DNA of 9,336 nt. It comes from JAAZIN01 sp964464625 (GTDB taxonomy: Bacteria; Bacillota; Dethiobacteria; DTU022). The DNA lies in the NCBI GenBank assembly GCA_964464625.1, contig CAYXKD010000073.1, forward strand, positions 1 through 9,336, read 5' to 3'. The notes beneath the pieces are model-generated. The model did no database searches. It worked only from the letters and a program-made list of their open reading frames with translations, and was not told the origin of the DNA. Each line of letters opens with the position of its first letter. Position 1 is the first letter of the stretch. Below are positions 1-5,994 of this stretch, piece by piece. A program made the position numbers and the translations under genes.

Positions 1-1571
1 GGCAGGGCTTCGACGGGATCATGGTCACGGGGAGAGCCGCCTCTCCCTCCTACCTGCTGATGAGGGCAGGAAAGATCACCGTTGAGGATGCCGGCGACCT
101 GTGGGGCAAGGGCAATTATGAAACCTCGGCGATCCTGAAAGAGCGTTTCGGGCGCAGCTCCACCGGGCTCTCCATCGGGCCCGCCGGAGAGAACAGGGTC
201 CCCTTTGCCTGCATTTTAAACGACGGCCACCACGCCTTCGGACGCTGCGGTTTGGGCGCCGTCATGGGTTCAAAAAATATCAAGGCAGTGGTAATTGCAG
301 ATCGGGGAAAAGCTGAGCTCAATTTTGCCGATGAGGCAAGATTGAAAGAGCTGGCCAAAGCAGTTACTCCGAAGATAAGGGAGTCCATCATTTCACAGGT
401 GCTCCATGATTTCGGCTCGGCGGGAAACCTGGAGGGGCATATCTATACCGGGGATGTGCCCATCAAGAACTGGCAATCCAATTTCAATGAAGAGATGGGT
501 GAGGCTTTGACAGGCAGCACCCTCTCGGAGAAATATCTGACAAGGAAAAAAAGCTGCGCCTACTGCGTTGTCGCCTGCAAGGGGATGGTCAGGGTGGAGG
601 AAGGACCTTTCTCCATCCCCGAGAGCCCCGGCCCGGAATATGAAACGGTGGCCGCCTTCGGCACCCTGTTAAACTCCTCCGACCTGGCCGCTGTCTGCAA
701 GGCCAATTACCTTTGCAATGACCTGGGCATGGATACCATTTCGGTGGGCTCCACCATCGCCTGGGCCATGGAGGCCTGGGAGAGGGGGGATCTCACGGCT
801 GAGAAAACGGGCGGTATCGCCCTGGAGTGGGGCGACATGGATACTGTGGTAAATGTGCTGCTCCCTGCCATAGCTGCAAGGGAAGGAGAACTGGGAGAGC
901 TCCTGGCAGAGGGAAGCGCCCTGGCCGCCAAAGAGCTCGGCGGGAATTCGGCGGAGTACACGGTTCACAGCAAGGGCCTGGAGGCGCCCATGCACGATCC
1001 CCGCGGCGGAGGGCACGGTCACGCCCTGGCCTATGCGGTAAGCCCCCGCGGCGCCTGCCATGTGTCCACGGCCATGCATTTCATGGAAACAGGGGCCTGC
1101 AACTACCCGGAGATCGGCTTTGAGTTCGACCTTGAAGCAATGACCCATGAGAAAAAGCCTGAAACCATGGTCCTTGCGGCCGCTCTGGGGGCGATCGAGA
1201 ACAGCGCCTCTTTCTGCCAATATGCAGACCGCTCCTTCACCATTGAGGAAATGGTGGAATTCATCAACGCGGCGGCAGGGTACGGCCTGACCATTGAAGG
1301 GCTCATGGAGGCGGGGACGCGGATTTTCCATCTGAAGAGATGCATCAATTACCGGCTGGGTTTCAGAGCCGGCGATGACATCCTCACGCCGCGCATGCTC
1401 GAGCCGGCGCGTGACGGCGAACCGGCGGGCATTGAGATCAGGTTCGATGAGATGAAATCACAGTTCTACAGGCTCATGCAGATGGATCCAAAGAGAGGCG
1501 TCGCCACAGAGGAGAGGTTAAGGAAATTGGGCCTTTCCGAAGAAACAAGAAGGATCTGGGGTGACAGATGA
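1..1571 (+). CDS. aor: Aldehyde ferredoxin oxidoreductase, 5'-truncated by window edge
   Basis: This encodes most of a tungsten- or molybdenum-pterin aldehyde:ferredoxin oxidoreductase, a cytoplasmic enzyme that interconverts aldehydes and carboxylates using ferredoxin. The frame is already open at base 3 and reads QGFDGIMVTGRA, a conserved internal stretch of the family, so the ATG at 21 is not the start; roughly 100 N-terminal residues lie outside the window. Visible landmarks are GRCGLGAVMGSKN (about 240-280), typical of the N-terminal pterin-binding domain; the C-x2-C-x3-C cluster at codons 555, 564 and 576; NDLGMD near 718-735, matching the first pterin-binding motif; DPRGGGHG near 1000; and a fourth cysteine at 1215 that would complete the [4Fe-4S] site. 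In Pyrococcus furiosus AOR that fourth cysteine sits in D-x-x-G-L-C; here it reads NSASFC, a divergent version. The stop overlaps the start of a MoaD-like fragment. The family is certain. The aldehyde used, and whether the metal is W or Mo, cannot be told. Confidence 0.95.
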   Translation, partial: QGFDGIMVTGRAASPSYLLMRAGKITVEDAGDLWGKGNYETSAILKERFGRSSTGLSIGPAGENRVPFACILNDGHHAFGRCGLGAVMGSKNIKAVVIADRGKAELNFADEARLKELAKAVTPKIRESIISQVLHDFGSAGNLEGHIYTGDVPIKNWQSNFNEEMGEALTGSTLSEKYLTRKKSCAYCVVACKGMVRVEEGPFSIPESPGPEYETVAAFGTLLNSSDLAAVCKANYLCNDLGMDTISVGSTIAWAMEAWERGDLTAEKTGGIALEWGDMDTVVNVLLPAIAAREGELGELLAEGSALAAKELGGNSAEYTVHSKGLEAPMHDPRGGGHGHALAYAVSPRGACHVSTAMHFMETGACNYPEIGFEFDLEAMTHEKKPETMVLAAALGAIENSASFCQYADRSFTIEEMVEFINAAAGYGLTIEGLMEAGTRIFHLKRCINYRLGFRAGDDILTPRMLEPARDGEPAGIEIRFDEMKSQFYRLMQMDPKRGVATEERLRKLGLSEETRRIWGDR

Positions 1572-1702
1572 AAGTATATCTCGAGAGTGCGGGGTTTTTA
1601 AAGAAATACATTGCCGGGGCAGAAGTTGAATTTGAGCCGGGAGCTCGTCTCCATCAGCTCCCGGCAATGCCTCCTCCTCTCCCACCGGAAAGGCGCCTCT
1701 GA
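1568..1702 (+). pseudogene. Truncated MoaD/ThiS-like sulfur-carrier fragment
   Basis: A 44-codon reading frame begins with ATG at 1568, overlapping the oxidoreductase stop as ATGA, which suggests translational coupling. Its first 30 or so residues (MKVYLESAGFLKKYIAG, then VEFEPGARLHQL) look like the first beta-hairpin and helix of MoaD/ThiS ubiquitin-fold proteins, which are commonly encoded beside AOR genes. They normally carry sulfur for pterin-cofactor assembly on a C-terminal Gly-Gly. Here the pattern is lost after HQL. The frame ends in a proline-rich tail at 1700-1702 without the rest of the fold or the Gly-Gly. The other two + strand frames do not resume the family pattern, and clpB on the opposite strand ends at 1703. 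I infer a gene broken by rearrangement or deletion at this junction. A very divergent short protein or a chance frame is possible, because the match is short and was judged by eye. Confidence 0.55.
1609..1669. repeat. Nested inverted repeats / possible transcription hairpin
   Basis: A perfect 10-bp inverted repeat (GCCGGGAGCT at 1636-1645, AGCTCCCGGC at 1656-1665) with a 10-base loop lies inside the MoaD-like fragment, 38 bases past the clpB stop. The right arm, extended to 1669, also matches a second upstream arm, CATTGCCGGG at 1609-1618, over 10 bp (with 1660-1669), so two exclusive hairpins are possible. Neither strand has a U-run after the stem, so it is not a standard intrinsic terminator, though it could slow polymerase between the two convergent units. 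Confidence 0.5.
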
Positions 1703-4297
1703 TTACGCTATCTCAAGGCCACCCTCTACCCTGCGCAGGGTGACGCTATCCTTGCTCTTCACCTTGCCGGATACAATGAGGCGGGAAAGCGGTGTCTCCA
1801 CCTCCTGCTGGATGAGCCGCTTCAGGGGGCGCGCTCCGTACGAGGGGTCGTAGCCCTTTTCGGAGAGGTATGTGACGGCGCCGGGGTCCCACTTCAGGGT
1901 GAGCCCGGCGCCCTGATCCAGCCTGGCGGCGAGCCGCTCCATGAGCAGTGCGGTGATCCCGGCAAGCTGCTCTCTCTCCAGCGCCCGAAAAACGATGGTC
2001 TCGTCAACGCGGTTTAAAAACTCGGGGCGGAAGTGGCTCCGCAGCAGCCCCAGCACTGTCTCCTTCATTCTCTCGTAATCGCCGCCTCTTTCCTGGTAGG
2101 CGAGGATCTCCTGGCTGCCGATATTGGAGGTCATGATGATGATGCTGTGGCGGAAATTCACCGTGCGCCCTTTGCCGTCGGTAAGCCGCCCGTCATCCAA
2201 AATCTGCAGCAGGGCATTGAAAATATCGTGATGGGCTTTCTCGATCTCGTCGAAGAGCACCACGCTGTAGGGTTTGCGGCGCACCGCCTCGGTAAGCTGC
2301 CCCCCCTCGTCGTAACCCACATAACCCGGAGGGGCGCCGATGAGGCGGGAGACGGCATGCTTCTCCATATACTCGGACATGTCGAGGCGGACCATATTCC
2401 TTTCGTCATCAAAGAGAGCCTCCGCCAGGGCCCGGCTGAGCTCCGTCTTCCCCACACCGGTGGGGCCGAGAAAGATAAAGCTGCCCACGGGCCGGTGGGG
2501 ATCCTTGATCCCGCTGCGCGCCCTGATCACCGCATCGGCAACGGCGCTGACAGCCTCATCCTGGCCGATAACCCGCCGGTGCAGAATTTCATCCAGGCGC
2601 AAAAGTTTTTCGCGTTCGCCCTCGAGCAGGCTGCTCACAGGGATGCCGGTCCAGCGGCTGACCACGCGGGCGATATCCTCCTCGCTCACCTCTTCATTTA
2701 GAAGCATATCCTGCTTATGCTTGCCCGCCAGCGCCTCTTCCTCCTCCTGAAGGCGCCGCTCCAGCCCGTTCAGGCGGCCGTATTTCAGCTCGGCGGCCCG
2801 GTTGAGATCATACTGCCGCTCCGCCTTCTCCACCTCGGTGCGCACCTCTTCAATCTCCCGCTTGATCTCCCGCACCCTGGCGATAGATTCCTTCTCCGAC
2901 TCCCACTGCTCTTTGAGCAGGGCCGTGTCGGAGCGCAGGCCGGCCAGCTCTTCCTGCAGCTTCTCCAGCCTCTCCAGCGAGGCGGGGTCCTTCTCCTTTT
3001 TCAGCGCCGCCTCTTCGATCTCCAGCTGCATCACCCGGCGGGTGATCTCATCAAGCGCCGCGGGCATGCTGTCTATCTGCGTGCGCAGGTTGGCGGCAGC
3101 CTCATCCATGAGGTCAATGGCCTTGTCTGGGAGGAAGCGGTCACTGATGTAGCGATCGGAGAGAACGGCGGCGGCAATGAGGGCGGCATCCTGGATGCGC
3201 ACCCCGTGGTGTACCTCGTAGCGCTCCTTAAGACCGCGCAGGATGGAGACGGTGTCCTCCACATTGGGCGGGTCGATGAGCACAGGCTGGAAGCGGCGCT
3301 CCAGGGCGGCGTCCTTTTCAATGTGCTTACGGTATTCGTCCAGGGTGGTGGCGCCGATGGCCTTGAGCTCGCCCCGGGCCAGCATGGGCTTGAGCATATT
3401 GCCGGCATCCATGGCCCCTTCGGCGGCGCCGGCGCCGACAACGGTATGGAGCTCATCTATAAAGAGGATGACCTCGCCGGCGGCATCCTGCACCTCCTTG
3501 AGCACAGCCTTGAGGCGCTCTTCGAATTCACCGCGGTATTTGGCGCCGGCCACAAGGGCGCCCAGATCCAGGGCGATAACTTTTTTATTTTTCAGCCCCT
3601 CGGGCACATCTCCGGCGACAATGCGGCGGGCCAGCCCCTCTACAACGGCGGTCTTCCCCACGCCGGGCTCGCCTATAAGCACGGGATTGTTCTTTGTCCG
3701 CCGGGAGAGGATAACCATCATCCGGCGGATTTCATCATCGCGGCCGATGACAGGGTCCAGCTTTCCGCCTTCAGCCAGGGCGGTGAGATCCCTGCCGTAG
3801 CGCAGCAGCGCCTCATAGGTTTCCTCGGGGCTGTCACTGGTGACCCGCTGGGAGCCGCGCAGCGTTTTAAATGCCTGAAGCAGGGAATTGCGATCCAGGC
3901 CGGTGCGCCGCAGCAACTTTTTCAGGTCATCGTCGCCCTCTTCGAGGAGCCCCAGGAGCAGATGCTCCACGCTCACATAATCGTCTTTCAACTGTTTTGC
4001 CTCCTGCTCCGCCCGGGAAAGGACCCGGGCCAGGGCGGCACTCATCTGCAAAGTCCCCTCATAACCGGATCCGGAGATGCGGGGGATCCTTTCAAGTAAA
4101 AGCTCCAGCTCCCGGCGCAGCAATGCAGCATCTACACCGGCCTCACCGATAAAACGGGCGGCCAGACCCTGCTCCTGATCCAGAAGCATGAGCAGCAGGT
4201 GCTGCGAACCGACAAGCTGGTGCCCCCGGTTAAGCGCCTCCTGCTGGGCTGAAACAAGCGCTTCCCTCGACTTTTGGGTAAAACGGTTCAGATCCAT
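1703..4297 (-). CDS. clpB: ClpB protein disaggregase (Hsp100)
   Basis: ClpB is a hexameric AAA+ machine that pulls polypeptides out of aggregates in the cytoplasm, working with DnaK and J-proteins. Numbered from the ATG at 4297 (864 residues, normal family length), it has an N-terminal Clp_N double repeat (about 1-145); the first ATPase with Walker A GEPGVGKT (209-216), pore loop KYRG (253-256), Walker B ILFIDE (277-282) and LERRF arginines near 334; a coiled-coil middle domain (about 405-525) that DnaK would contact; and the second ATPase with Walker A GPTGVGKT (611-618), pore loop GYVG (658-661), Walker B VVLFDE (679-684) and sensor-2 GARPLKR (821-827). All catalytic motifs are intact. A GTG at 4306 extends the frame by three codons, but it lies within the AGGTGA ribosome site (4303-4308) that suits the ATG five bases on, and MDLNRFT is the usual ClpB start. 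It is the last gene of the operon; its stop abuts the MoaD-like fragment. Confidence 0.97.
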   Translation of the reverse strand: MDLNRFTQKSREALVSAQQEALNRGHQLVGSQHLLLMLLDQEQGLAARFIGEAGVDAALLRRELELLLERIPRISGSGYEGTLQMSAALARVLSRAEQEAKQLKDDYVSVEHLLLGLLEEGDDDLKKLLRRTGLDRNSLLQAFKTLRGSQRVTSDSPEETYEALLRYGRDLTALAEGGKLDPVIGRDDEIRRMMVILSRRTKNNPVLIGEPGVGKTAVVEGLARRIVAGDVPEGLKNKKVIALDLGALVAGAKYRGEFEERLKAVLKEVQDAAGEVILFIDELHTVVGAGAAEGAMDAGNMLKPMLARGELKAIGATTLDEYRKHIEKDAALERRFQPVLIDPPNVEDTVSILRGLKERYEVHHGVRIQDAALIAAAVLSDRYISDRFLPDKAIDLMDEAAANLRTQIDSMPAALDEITRRVMQLEIEEAALKKEKDPASLERLEKLQEELAGLRSDTALLKEQWESEKESIARVREIKREIEEVRTEVEKAERQYDLNRAAELKYGRLNGLERRLQEEEEALAGKHKQDMLLNEEVSEEDIARVVSRWTGIPVSSLLEGEREKLLRLDEILHRRVIGQDEAVSAVADAVIRARSGIKDPHRPVGSFIFLGPTGVGKTELSRALAEALFDDERNMVRLDMSEYMEKHAVSRLIGAPPGYVGYDEGGQLTEAVRRKPYSVVLFDEIEKAHHDIFNALLQILDDGRLTDGKGRTVNFRHSIIIMTSNIGSQEILAYQERGGDYERMKETVLGLLRSHFRPEFLNRVDETIVFRALEREQLAGITALLMERLAARLDQGAGLTLKWDPGAVTYLSEKGYDPSYGARPLKRLIQQEVETPLSRLIVSGKVKSKDSVTLRRVEGGLEIA

Positions 4298-4302
4298 TCT
4301 GC

Positions 4303-4584
4303 TCACCTGCCCTCTCGCAGCTGATCAATTTCTCTCTGCATATTTTCCAGACGCTCAAGCAAATCCACAATAATCGCCGCGCCATTCAGGTTTACGCCGA
4401 AAAACCTTCTAAGGCGCAGAATTTTCCTGATGCGAAGGAGCTCTCCGCAGCGGATCATCTCTTCTTCAACCTCGACAATGCCATTTTGAACAAAAAGATC
4501 GATCACCCTGGGGTCCAGACCCAGGCTGCACAGAGGCAGCTTCTCTTCGCTATCCACATAGCAGTAGAAGTGCATCTCTGTCAT
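4303..4584 (-). CDS. cbpM: CbpM/MerR-like chaperone modulator
   Basis: This small protein (93 residues from the ATG at 4584) resembles the CbpM family, a MerR-related helix-turn-helix fold. In E. coli, CbpM binds the J-domain of CbpA and inhibits it. The family pattern is seen in GLDPRVIDLFVQNGIVEVEE, the winged-helix part, followed by repeated Ile/Leu/Arg residues (RIRKILRLRRFFGVNLNG) and a C-terminal leucine-rich coiled coil (IIVDLLERLENMQREIDQL). It lies between a J-protein gene and clpB, the position expected for either a CbpM-type inhibitor or an HspR-type repressor, which is also MerR-related and often linked to dnaJ and clpB. The sequence looks closer to CbpM, since the typical MerR/HspR recognition-helix wording is not evident. 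A GTG at 4593 would add three codons and overlap the dnaJ-like stop; I prefer the ATG at 4584 because a GGGGGAG ribosome site (4593-4599) sits eight bases before it. Confidence 0.78.
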   Translation of the reverse strand: MTEMHFYCYVDSEEKLPLCSLGLDPRVIDLFVQNGIVEVEEEMIRCGELLRIRKILRLRRFFGVNLNGAAIIVDLLERLENMQREIDQLREGR

Positions 4585-4589
4585 CGTAA

Positions 4590-5585
4590 TCACTCCCCCT
4601 CCCGGCGAAGATCATGCAGCTGCTGGTAAAGTTCTTTTTCCCTTTTCCCCGGATTCGGGGGGATATCTATGCTCACACGAACGTAATGATCGCCCCGCCC
4701 CTTTGGGCCGTCCAGGTAACCTTTGCCGCGCAGGCGCAGTTTTTTCCCGGCGCCGCTGCCCGGCGGCACAGTCACTGTAACAGGCCCGTCAATGGTCTGC
4801 ACTGTTACCCTGTCGCCAAGAAGGGCCTGCTCGGGAAAGAGAATGATATCGGATTCGATATCCTTTCCTGCAAGACGGAATGCCCGGTGGGGCAGCAGGC
4901 GCACCTTCAGGAACAGATCGCCGGGCTCACCTTCGCCCAGGCCGGCACCGCCCTGGCCTTTCAGACGAATGCGGCTGCCTTCGCGCACGCCTGGCGGTAT
5001 TTTTACCTCCAGAGTTTTCTCCGAAGCTGTCGAACCTGTGCCGCCGCATTGCGGACAGAAACCGCCTCCACTGGCCCCCGAACCCCCGCAAGCGGGGCAG
5101 GGTTCCCCCCCTGAGACGCGGATCATCCTGGTTGTGCCCCGGTATGCCTCCTCGATGGTCAAAGCTATCTCGCTCTCCAGATCTTCCCCCCTGGCCGTTC
5201 TGCGGCGAAAGCCCTGCGCCCGGGCTGGCCCGCCGCCGAAAAACATCTCGAAAAAGTCGCTGAAACCGCTGCCAAAGCCGGCAGTGAAATCGCCTTCACT
5301 GTAAAAGCGGACCCCTTCCATATCAGGGGGGGCCTGAAAATCCTGGCCGTCCTGCCAGTTTTTGCCCAGCTGATCATAGCGGCCTCTTTTTTCCGGATCC
5401 TTAAGCACCTCGTAGGCCTCATTGATCTTCTTAAACTTCTCTTCAGCGGCCGCCTTATCACCGGCGGGATGAAGATCGGGATGCCATTTGCGGGCCATCT
5501 TGCGGTAAGCGGCCTTGATCTCCTTCTCCGTCGCCTCGCGGCCCACTTCGAGAATTTCATAGTAATCCTGATATTTTACAGACAT
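4590..5585 (-). CDS. DnaJ/CbpA-type J-domain co-chaperone with a half zinc finger
   Basis: This 331-residue J-protein should stimulate DnaK ATPase and hand over unfolded substrates. The J-domain occupies about residues 6-72, with HPD at 35-37. A Gly/Phe-rich linker follows (about 95-125, with GFGSGF and FFGGG), then the two-part C-terminal substrate-binding domain (about 135-311, including VKIPPGVREGSRIRLKG and a second barrel ending in GRGDHYVRVSIDIP). Between them are only two C-x-x-C-G-G-x-G motifs (Cys163/166 and Cys177/180). Classical DnaJ has four such motifs forming two zinc sites, and E. coli CbpA has none; this protein should bind one zinc. The length is closer to CbpA (about 306) than to DnaJ (about 375). 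It is the first gene of the operon with the CbpM-like gene and clpB. The ATG at 5585 follows GGAGG with a nine-base gap. No dnaK, grpE or hrcA is present, so it is probably an accessory J-protein. Confidence 0.94.
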   Translation of the reverse strand: MSVKYQDYYEILEVGREATEKEIKAAYRKMARKWHPDLHPAGDKAAAEEKFKKINEAYEVLKDPEKRGRYDQLGKNWQDGQDFQAPPDMEGVRFYSEGDFTAGFGSGFSDFFEMFFGGGPARAQGFRRRTARGEDLESEIALTIEEAYRGTTRMIRVSGGEPCPACGGSGASGGGFCPQCGGTGSTASEKTLEVKIPPGVREGSRIRLKGQGGAGLGEGEPGDLFLKVRLLPHRAFRLAGKDIESDIILFPEQALLGDRVTVQTIDGPVTVTVPPGSGAGKKLRLRGKGYLDGPKGRGDHYVRVSIDIPPNPGKREKELYQQLHDLRREGE

Positions 5586-5683
5586 ATCCTTAAGCCTCCA
5601 CCTGCCGCCGCAGCACTTATACTCCAGTTGGTCCGGGGAAACAACAGCCGCCCTTATTCATTGCAGCCTTTTGACAAATCCCC

Positions 5684-5721
5684 GCTGAACTGCTTCAAGA
5701 TTATAATAGCATATCTGTCAA
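5684..5721 (-). promoter_or_regulatory. Possible promoter and operator for the chaperone operon
   Basis: Reading the minus strand, a perfect TATAAT (5705-5700) is followed at once by CTTGAAGCAGTTCAGC (5699-5684), an imperfect inverted repeat placed where a repressor would cover the start of transcription. A TTGACA (5721-5716) lies upstream but only 10 bases from TATAAT, far short of the 17 expected, so it is not a normal -35 box. The CTTGA half resembles one arm of the HspR (HAIR) site, but the spacing and the other arm do not fit. The -10 box is plausible; the operator is a guess. Confidence 0.25.
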
Positions 5722-5748
5722 TAATCGGGTAGTGCTCACCACCCACCA

Positions 5749-5779
5749 GCCACGGGGACAGGGACTTTGGCAGGCGGGG
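5749..5779 (+). repeat. 31-bp inverted repeat, left copy
   Basis: The sequence begins GCCACGGGGACAGGGAC and continues to the G at 5779. The reverse complement of 7951-7981 matches it at 28 of 31 positions; the mismatches are at 5754, 5775 and 5778. The two copies face each other across the protease gene. No target-site duplication is evident next to either copy. The GGGGACAGG core is like REP-type intergenic repeats common in Clostridia; this family likeness is from memory and was not searched. Confidence 0.8.
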
Positions 5780-5973
5780 CGGTAGCGCGTCATGAAGCAA
5801 AAGGCAGGCAAAACCCCGGATTAAACAAAGGATAACATGTTTCGCCCTTTTACCCCTCATTCCGCTCCAAGTTTGCTGTTTTTTACTGCTGCAGGAAAAA
5901 CATCTTAAGTAAAGAAGATCGACAGGAAAGAAATATTTACCTCTACGATTACCTATTGCCTGACAAAAATATT

Positions 5974-5994
5974 AGGGGGAGAATGAATTGTTAA
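5974..5994 (+). promoter_or_regulatory. Ribosome binding site that selects the TTG start of the protease, with a decoy ATG
   Basis: AGGGGGAG at 5974-5981 is six bases before TTG at 5988, which opens the long frame with a lysine-rich signal peptide. An ATG at 5983 is too close to the ribosome site and reads only three codons before TAA (5992-5994) in another frame. No in-frame ATG closer to the N-terminus would keep the signal peptide, so TTG is the supported start. Confidence 0.75.

Larger units (their letters stand above)
5586..5987. other. Divergent intergenic region between the chaperone operon and the protease gene
   Basis: This 402-bp stretch holds no convincing gene. Going right from the J-protein start, it contains a GGAGG ribosome site, a leader of roughly 100 bases, an AT-rich possible promoter near 5700-5721, one copy of the 31-bp repeat shared with the far side of the protease gene (5749-5779), and an AT-rich leader from about 5870 ending in AGGGGGAG before the protease. 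A 68-codon minus-strand frame (5654-5860) has no recognisable features. I see no CIRCE element (TTAGCACTC with its inverted partner), no CtsR-type heptamer repeat and no recognisable riboswitch. Confidence 0.7.

Noticed and set aside
21..23. ATG at 21 as the start of the oxidoreductase
   Set aside because: The residues before it continue the conserved family sequence (QGFDGI), and about 100 N-terminal residues of the family are absent.
669..1331. A 220-codon minus-strand frame within the oxidoreductase gene
   Set aside because: It is a shadow of a well-conserved coding region and its translation resembles no known family.
2033..4099. Two long + strand open frames (2033-2701 and 2717-4099) opposite clpB
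   Set aside because: They are antisense to an intact ClpB with every motif in place; their translations show no domain pattern, and GC-rich genes often leave such open antisense frames.
5731..5740. AGTGCTCACC as half of a CIRCE heat-shock element
   Set aside because: It matches only part of one arm and has no inverted partner at the nine-base spacing.
5654..5860. A 68-codon minus-strand frame in the divergent intergenic region
   Set aside because: It has no recognisable motif, covers the 31-bp repeat and the likely chaperone promoter, and has no clear ribosome site.
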